Of a DNA stretch of 64,000 nt, positions 59,196-64,000 are shown piece by piece; position 1 is the stretch's first letter, and each line of letters opens with the position of its first letter. This DNA is from Prevotellamassilia timonensis (lineage in GTDB: Bacteria; Bacteroidota; Bacteroidia; Bacteroidales; Bacteroidaceae). Both the position numbers and the translations under genes were made by a program. The notes beneath the pieces are model-generated. The model was not told where the DNA came from. It did not search any database and was given only the letters and a program-made list of their open reading frames with translations. The DNA is taken from contig NZ_JADYUH010000001.1 of the NCBI RefSeq assembly GCF_021531665.1, forward strand, positions 62,001-126,000. Direction: 5' to 3'.

Positions 59196-60332
59196 ATGTC
59201 TGTTATCATCAAAAAAGTCTGCAATCACGCAGATTTGAAGAAATTCATCCGCTTCAACTACGAGTTCTATAAAAACTGTCCCTACTCCGTGCCCGACCTC
59301 TATGAGGACATGTTGGACACATTTTCTCCGAAGAAAAACGCCGCGTTTGAGTTCTGCGAGGCGGAGTATTACCTCGCGCTACGAGACGGAAAGATAGTGG
59401 GGCGCGTGGCTGCCATCATCAACCATCGTGCCAACGAACAATGGAAGAAACGCACCGTGCGTTTCGGATGGATTGACTTCATCGACGACCCGGAGGTGAG
59501 CAGCGCGCTCATTGAGGCGGTCAAAGCCTACGGTCGCGCCAAGGGAATGACGGAAATCGAAGGGCCGCTCGGATTCACAGACATGGATGCCGAGGGCATG
59601 CTCATCGAAGGCTTTGACCAACTTTCCACGATGGCGACCATCTATAACTACCCCTACTATCCGAAACACATCGAGGCTCTCGGCTTCAAGAAAAGTGCGG
59701 ACTGGGTGGAAATGAAAATCTACATTCCCGACGCCATCCCCGAAAAGCACCGTCGTATTTCCGAAATCATCGCGAGGAAATATAATCTCCACGTGCGGAA
59801 ATTCAAATCGCGCAAAGAGGTTGTAAACAGTGGGGCTGCACACCGGATTTTTGAACTCATCAACGACGCCTATGCGCCTCTCTTCAACTTCTCCCGCATG
59901 AGTGAGAAGCAGATTGACCAGTATGTCCACACCTATCTCCAAGTGCTCGACTTGAGAATGGTGACGGTGGTGGAGAACGAGCAAAACGAAATTGTGGCGG
60001 TCGGCGTCTCCATGGCATCGCTCTCGGAAGCGTTGCAGAAAGCCCACGGCAAATTGTTCCCCTTCGGTTGGTTCCACCTGTTGCGTGCTTTGATGTGGAA
60101 ACGCCCGAAAATGCTTGACCTTCTGTTGGTCGGCGTGCGCCCGGACTACCAAGGCAAGGGTGTGAACGCACTGCTCTTCACCGACCTTATTCCGGTCTAT
60201 CAGAAACTGGGATTTGAATATGCAGAGAGTAATCCGGAACTGGAACTGAACGACAAGGTGCAGAACCAGTGGCAATATTTCAAGACGGAACAACACAAAC
60301 GCCGTCGCTGCTTCGTCAGCAAGATTGACTGA
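59196..60332 (+). CDS. GNAT-like N-acetyltransferase superfamily protein
   Basis: The 378-residue protein is typical of a long, two-lobed acyltransferase family common in Bacteroidetes. It starts VIIKKVCNHADLKKFIRFNYEFYKNCPYSVPDLYED in part (LKKFIRFNYEFYK), carries GRAKGMTEIEGPLGFTDMDAEGMLIEGF in the middle, and has a GNAT-like acetyl-CoA motif VGVRPDYQGKGVNALLF near 325, with QGKGV as the R/QxxGxG/A signature. The substrate is unknown; the size fits an N-terminal domain that recognises a large partner. It lies between gyrB and the topoisomerase IV B-type gene. Confidence 0.8.
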   Translation: MSVIIKKVCNHADLKKFIRFNYEFYKNCPYSVPDLYEDMLDTFSPKKNAAFEFCEAEYYLALRDGKIVGRVAAIINHRANEQWKKRTVRFGWIDFIDDPEVSSALIEAVKAYGRAKGMTEIEGPLGFTDMDAEGMLIEGFDQLSTMATIYNYPYYPKHIEALGFKKSADWVEMKIYIPDAIPEKHRRISEIIARKYNLHVRKFKSRKEVVNSGAAHRIFELINDAYAPLFNFSRMSEKQIDQYVHTYLQVLDLRMVTVVENEQNEIVAVGVSMASLSEALQKAHGKLFPFGWFHLLRALMWKRPKMLDLLLVGVRPDYQGKGVNALLFTDLIPVYQKLGFEYAESNPELELNDKVQNQWQYFKTEQHKRRRCFVSKID

Positions 60333-60453
60333 GTCTCCCAAGCCTTTTGCCCCTCCGATGGCTTGGTGACTTTCGCTCGTCGGGGTGTGAGTCACGCCCC
60401 TTATTTCGCATTAGAAACTTGAACCTGCACCAAACGCCGCAGGCATTTTATAT

Positions 60454-62481
60454 ATGGAAGAAGAACTGAAAACGGTAGTGTATGACGAGTCAAAGATTCG
60501 TCATTTGGAAGACACGGAACACATCCGCACCCGCCCCGGCATGTACATCGGACGCTTGGGCGACGGTTCCCACGCCGAAGACGGTATTTACGTCTTGCTG
60601 AAGGAAAGCATCGACAACAGCATTGACGAGTTCAACGAAGGTTTTGGCAAGCGCATCGAAGTCAACATCCACGAAGATCTCAGTGCCGAAATCCGTGACT
60701 ACGGGCGAGGCATTCCTCTCGGCAAACTCGTGGAAGCCGTCTCCAAACTCAACACAGGCGGAAAATATGACACTGCCGTTTTCACCGCCTCCGTCGGAAT
60801 GAACGGCGTCGGTCTCAAGGCAGTCAATGCCCTCTCAGCCAAGTTCATCGCAAGAAGCTGCCGACAGGGGAAAATGCACGAAGCCATTTTCGAGAAAGGT
60901 GTCCTCGTCAGCGACGAAGAAGGAGACACGCAGGAGGAAGACGGAACCTACATCTTCTTCGAACCCGACCCCGAACTCTTCCACAACTACAAGTTCCACG
61001 GTGAGTTCGTCGAAAACATGCTTCGGAACTACACCTATCTCAACACAGGACTTGCCATCTTCTACAACGGGCGCCGCATCCTCAGTCGCAATGGGCTCGA
61101 AGACCTCCTCAACGACAACATGACCGCTCCCGGACTCTATCCCATCATTCACCTCAGCGGAGACCACATCGACATCGCCTTCACCCATACTTCCCAATAC
61201 GGTGAAGAATACTACTCCTTCGTGAACGGTCAGCACACGACCCAGGGCGGCACCCACCAGAGCGCGTTCAAGGAACACATCGCCCGAACCATCAAGGAGT
61301 TCTTCGGGAAAAACTATGACGTACAGGACGTGCGAAACGGACTCGTTGCCGCCGTTGCCGTCAGAGTCATCGAACCCCTTTTCGAAAGCCAGACAAAAAT
61401 CAAACTCGGTTCGCTCACCATGGCGCCCGACAAAGACATGGAAGGCAAACCCTTCCCGCTCTCCGGAGTCAGTGTGAACAAGTTCGTCGGAGACTTCGTC
61501 AAAGAAAACGTGGATAACTTCCTCCACCGAAATCCCGACATCGCGGAAGTCATCAAACAAAAAATTGAGGAAAGCGAGAAAGAACGCAAAGCCATCGCCG
61601 GTGTCACCAAACTTGCACGCGAACGTGCCAAGAAAGCCAACCTGCACAACCGAAAACTCCGCGACTGCCGCATACACCTCAACGACCCCGCACCGAAAAC
61701 AAAGAAAAAAGAAGGGGAGGAAACGTCCGACAAACGCTTTGACTCCTCCATCTTCATCACCGAAGGCGACTCCGCCAGTGGCTCCATCACGAAAAGCCGC
61801 GACGTGAACACCCAGGCAGTCTTCTCTCTGCGAGGCAAGCCCCTCAACAGTTTCGGACTGACGAAAAAGGTGGTCTATGAAAACGAAGAGTTCAACCTCC
61901 TCCAGGCTGCGCTGAACATTGAAGACGGACTCGACGGTCTGCGCTACAACAAAGTCATCGTCGCCACCGATGCCGATGTCGATGGCATGCACATCCGCCT
62001 GCTGATGATTACGTTCTTCCTTCAATTCTTCCCGGACCTCATCAAGAAAGGACACGTCTATATCCTCCAAACCCCGCTCTTCCGCGTCCGTAACAAGAAG
62101 AAAAAGGTGCGCGCCGCCAAGAACGTTGGGGCGGAACAGCCAAACGCTGCCGGAGAAGCCATCCTCAAAAAGACGCGCAACTCGGACCGCTCCGAGTTTG
62201 AGACAATCTATTGCTACTCCGAAGAAGAGCGTCTCGCTGCCATTGAGAAACTCTCGCCCGACCCCGAAATCACGCGATTCAAAGGACTCGGGGAAATCTC
62301 GCCCGACGAGTTCAAAAACTTCATCGGTCCCGACATGCGACTTGAGCCCGTCTCGCTCCACAAAAGCGACAATGTCGGTAGTCTGTTGGAATACTACATG
62401 GGAAAGAACACCATGGAACGACAAGGCTTCATCATCGACAACCTCGTCGTGGAAGAAGACCTGACCGAAGAAGACGAGTGA
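60454..62481 (+). CDS. parE: DNA topoisomerase IV subunit B (ParE-type)
   Basis: The protein is the ATPase subunit of a second type IIA topoisomerase, acting in decatenation of daughter chromosomes. The 675-residue sequence shows GHKL motifs ([47 protein letters not shown]), TOPRIM residues in [15 protein letters not shown] and [10 protein letters not shown], and an acidic tail (EEDLTEEDE). The ASGSI/GMHI form differs from GyrB (AGGSA/GQHI), which supports ParE. Start choice gives [20 protein letters not shown]. The partner A subunit is not in the window. coaD follows at 36 nt. Confidence 0.93.
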   Translation: MEEELKTVVYDESKIRHLEDTEHIRTRPGMYIGRLGDGSHAEDGIYVLLKESIDNSIDEFNEGFGKRIEVNIHEDLSAEIRDYGRGIPLGKLVEAVSKLNTGGKYDTAVFTASVGMNGVGLKAVNALSAKFIARSCRQGKMHEAIFEKGVLVSDEEGDTQEEDGTYIFFEPDPELFHNYKFHGEFVENMLRNYTYLNTGLAIFYNGRRILSRNGLEDLLNDNMTAPGLYPIIHLSGDHIDIAFTHTSQYGEEYYSFVNGQHTTQGGTHQSAFKEHIARTIKEFFGKNYDVQDVRNGLVAAVAVRVIEPLFESQTKIKLGSLTMAPDKDMEGKPFPLSGVSVNKFVGDFVKENVDNFLHRNPDIAEVIKQKIEESEKERKAIAGVTKLARERAKKANLHNRKLRDCRIHLNDPAPKTKKKEGEETSDKRFDSSIFITEGDSASGSITKSRDVNTQAVFSLRGKPLNSFGLTKKVVYENEEFNLLQAALNIEDGLDGLRYNKVIVATDADVDGMHIRLLMITFFLQFFPDLIKKGHVYILQTPLFRVRNKKKKVRAAKNVGAEQPNAAGEAILKKTRNSDRSEFETIYCYSEEERLAAIEKLSPDPEITRFKGLGEISPDEFKNFIGPDMRLEPVSLHKSDNVGSLLEYYMGKNTMERQGFIIDNLVVEEDLTEEDE

Positions 62482-62517
62482 AACACAGAACATTCCTTAT
62501 ATCCTTCCAATTTAGCA

Positions 62518-62964
62518 GTGAAAACAGCCATTTTCCCTGGCTCCTTCGACCCCTTCACGGTCGGACATGCCAACCTTGTGGAACGCGCCCTGCCCATGTT
62601 TGACCGCATCGTCATCGGCGTGGGACTCAACGAAAACAAACGCTCCTTCTTTCGCCCCGAAGAGAGAGTAAAGTTCATCAGCGACCTCTACGAGAATGAG
62701 CCGCGCGTGAAAGTCGTGGGCTACAACGACCTGACCATCGACCTCGTGCGCCGCGAAGGAGCACAGTTCATCGTGCGCGGCTTGCGTTCCGTCAAGGACT
62801 TTGAATATGAGCGCGACATCGCCTCCATGAACCACCGGCTCTCCGGCGTCGAGACGGTTCTGCTCTTCACCGATGCCCGCTATGCCGACATATCCTCCAG
62901 CGTCGTCAGAGAACTCCTCGCCTTCGGCAAAGACGTCTCCGACTTCCTGCCGAAGAAGAAATAA
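62518..62964 (+). CDS. coaD: Phosphopantetheine adenylyltransferase, GTG start
   Basis: CoaD makes dephospho-CoA from 4'-phosphopantetheine and ATP, the fourth step of CoA synthesis. The 148-residue protein has the nucleotidyltransferase motif GSFDPFTVGHANLVERALPMF at the N-terminus (TVGH form), RGLRSVKDFEYERDIASMNH, and DISSSVVRELLAFGKDV at the end. The start codon is GTG (62518), giving MKTAIFPGSFDP; no ATG is available earlier. It is 36 nt after parE. Confidence 0.95.
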   Translation: MKTAIFPGSFDPFTVGHANLVERALPMFDRIVIGVGLNENKRSFFRPEERVKFISDLYENEPRVKVVGYNDLTIDLVRREGAQFIVRGLRSVKDFEYERDIASMNHRLSGVETVLLFTDARYADISSSVVRELLAFGKDVSDFLPKKK

Positions 62965-63069
62965 AGGCACAGGCTTTGTCTTCCGCGTCAAAAGGCAGCG
63001 GCAGTCCTTCTTTAGAACACTCCATAACCAAAAACTAACCACGACGCTCCGGCGTCCATCCCCATCCTC

Positions 63070-64000
63070 ATGAAATCAAAACTCCTTCTCTTTCTCCTGC
63101 TTCTCCCCGTCACCCTCTTTGCACAACAATACACCAACCCTCCGCAAGACAATCGGCAGAGAGAACAATTGAATCCCTACGGCGACTTGGACTTTGAGCA
63201 GGTCAAGAAACTGCAAATGGCACAGGTCGCCATCACCTGTCTCTACGTGGACAGTGTGGACCAGAAAAAACTCGTGGAAGACGCCATCAACGGCATTCTC
63301 TCCAAACTTGACCCGCACTCCTCCTACACCAACGCCTCCGACACGAAGAAACTCAACGAACCGCTCGCCGGAAACTTTGAAGGCATCGGCGTCAGTTTCA
63401 ACATGGTTGAAGACACCTTGCTCGTGCTGCAAGTCATCGGGAAAGGACCTTGTCAGAAAGTGGGTGTCCTGGCGGGCGACCGAATCATCTCTTGCAACGA
63501 CCGTGTCATCGCCGGCGTGAAAATGGATCGTGACACCATCATGTCCATCCTCCGCGGACCGAAAGGCACGAAAGCACGGTTGAAAGTCGTCAGAAGAGGC
63601 GTTGAAGAACCCATCTTCTTTGACGTCATCCGCGACAAAATCCCTCTCAACACACTTGATGCGGGCTATATGCTCAACTCCACCATCGGCTACATCCGCC
63701 TTGAAAGTTTCGGCGCCACCAGCGGCGTGGAGGTGCACGATAAAATCAAGGAACTGCGCAAGCAAGGCATGAAGGACCTCATCCTTGACCTCACTGCCAA
63801 CGGCGGAGGGCTCATGGCTGCCGCACAAGATGTCGCCACGGAGTTCCTTCCGCAAGGTTCCATGGTCGTCTATGCCGAGGGACGCACCGCCCCACGCCAA
63901 GAACTCAAAGCCACCTCCGGCGGACTCATGCAACAAGAAGGACGTGTCGTGGTGCTCGTCGATGAAACCACCGCCTCTGCCGCGGAAATCGTCAGCGGAG
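63070..64000 (+). CDS. S41 family C-terminal processing peptidase (3' truncated by window edge)
   Basis: The start is the ATG giving MKSKLLLFLLLLPVTLFAQQ, a signal peptide. The 310 visible residues include a helical part (DFEQVKKLQMAQVAITCLY, then KLVEDAINGILSKLDPHSSY), a PDZ domain (GIGVSFNMVEDTLLVLQVI, VLAGDRIISCNDRVI), and the S41 protease core with TIGYIRLESFGATSGVEVHD, LILDLTANGGGLMAAAQDV and the catalytic serine motif DETTASAAEIVSG at the very end. The lysine of the catalytic pair lies beyond the window. It fits the CtpA/prc-like family that trims exported proteins. The stop codon is not seen. Confidence 0.93.
   Translation, partial: MKSKLLLFLLLLPVTLFAQQYTNPPQDNRQREQLNPYGDLDFEQVKKLQMAQVAITCLYVDSVDQKKLVEDAINGILSKLDPHSSYTNASDTKKLNEPLAGNFEGIGVSFNMVEDTLLVLQVIGKGPCQKVGVLAGDRIISCNDRVIAGVKMDRDTIMSILRGPKGTKARLKVVRRGVEEPIFFDVIRDKIPLNTLDAGYMLNSTIGYIRLESFGATSGVEVHDKIKELRKQGMKDLILDLTANGGGLMAAAQDVATEFLPQGSMVVYAEGRTAPRQELKATSGGLMQQEGRVVVLVDETTASAAEIVSG

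Overview
The window looks like chromosomal DNA of an anaerobic member of the Bacteroidales, most likely near Prevotellaceae or Porphyromonadaceae. The evidence is a complete set of type IX secretion (T9SS) core genes, Bacteroidetes-type promoters (TTTG, about 20 nt, TAnnTTTGC) upstream of many genes, a Bacteroidetes-type SAM-II riboswitch, and families typical of the phylum (DUF2795, DUF2851, DUF4271, flotillin-like FloA, PorP/SprF). I saw no rRNA, tRNA, CRISPR array, prophage or transposase gene. The genus is inference only.

Layout. 1-1862: C-terminal part of a TonB-dependent receptor. 1863-3723: gene-free DNA made of an inverted-repeat arm and a three-block array of palindromes. 3724-10635 (minus): a small HTH protein and the T9SS core porP-gldK-gldL-gldM-gldN, with a 25-unit heptanucleotide array between porP and gldK. 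10930-17550 (minus): DUF2795 protein, corrinoid adenosyltransferase, a degenerate methyltransferase-like protein, upp, a large sialidase and floA, plus a candidate small RNA at 12.6 kb. 17551-18936: repeat-rich, gene-free DNA. 18937-20991 (plus): ptb-buk, for butyryl-CoA to butyrate with ATP formation. 21254-26317 (minus): dsbD-like reductase and polA. 26577-27551 (plus): polyprenyl synthetase. 27884-34225 (minus): mnmG-apt-uvrC-dtd-mazG-deoC, a nucleotide salvage, repair and translation-fidelity cluster, with a near-consensus parS site between mnmG and apt. 34418-37271 (plus): DUF2851, thioesterase, dprA. 37272-38787: a second repeat island, carrying the other inverted-repeat arm and a direct copy of the 18-kb repeat. 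38788-46772 (plus): a DEAD-box helicase, then an envelope module of beta-barrel protein, CHASE2 membrane protein, small exported protein and exported TPR-CHAT protease. 47367-50942: a giant exported protein with a T9SS-type C-terminus. 51051-64000 (plus): a MITE-like element, SAM-II riboswitch and metK, LOG protein, a second MITE, DUF4271, hemD, rnpA, gyrB, a candidate minus-strand ncRNA, a GNAT-like protein, a topoisomerase IV B-type subunit, coaD and the start of an S41 peptidase.

How the parts fit. The window encodes the secretion machine (PorP, GldK-N) and two plausible clients (the sialidase and the 1,191-residue protein at 47.4 kb), which suits a host-associated glycan scavenger. The least explained coding locus is the four-gene beta-barrel/CHASE2/small exported protein/TPR-CHAT set (40.7-46.8 kb), which resembles an envelope sensor coupled to a caspase-like protease. 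The least explained non-coding signals are the 168-nt minus-strand RNA candidate at 58.7 kb, the promoter-terminator mini-cassettes in two distant direct repeats, and the block-homogenised palindrome array at 2.8-3.5 kb.
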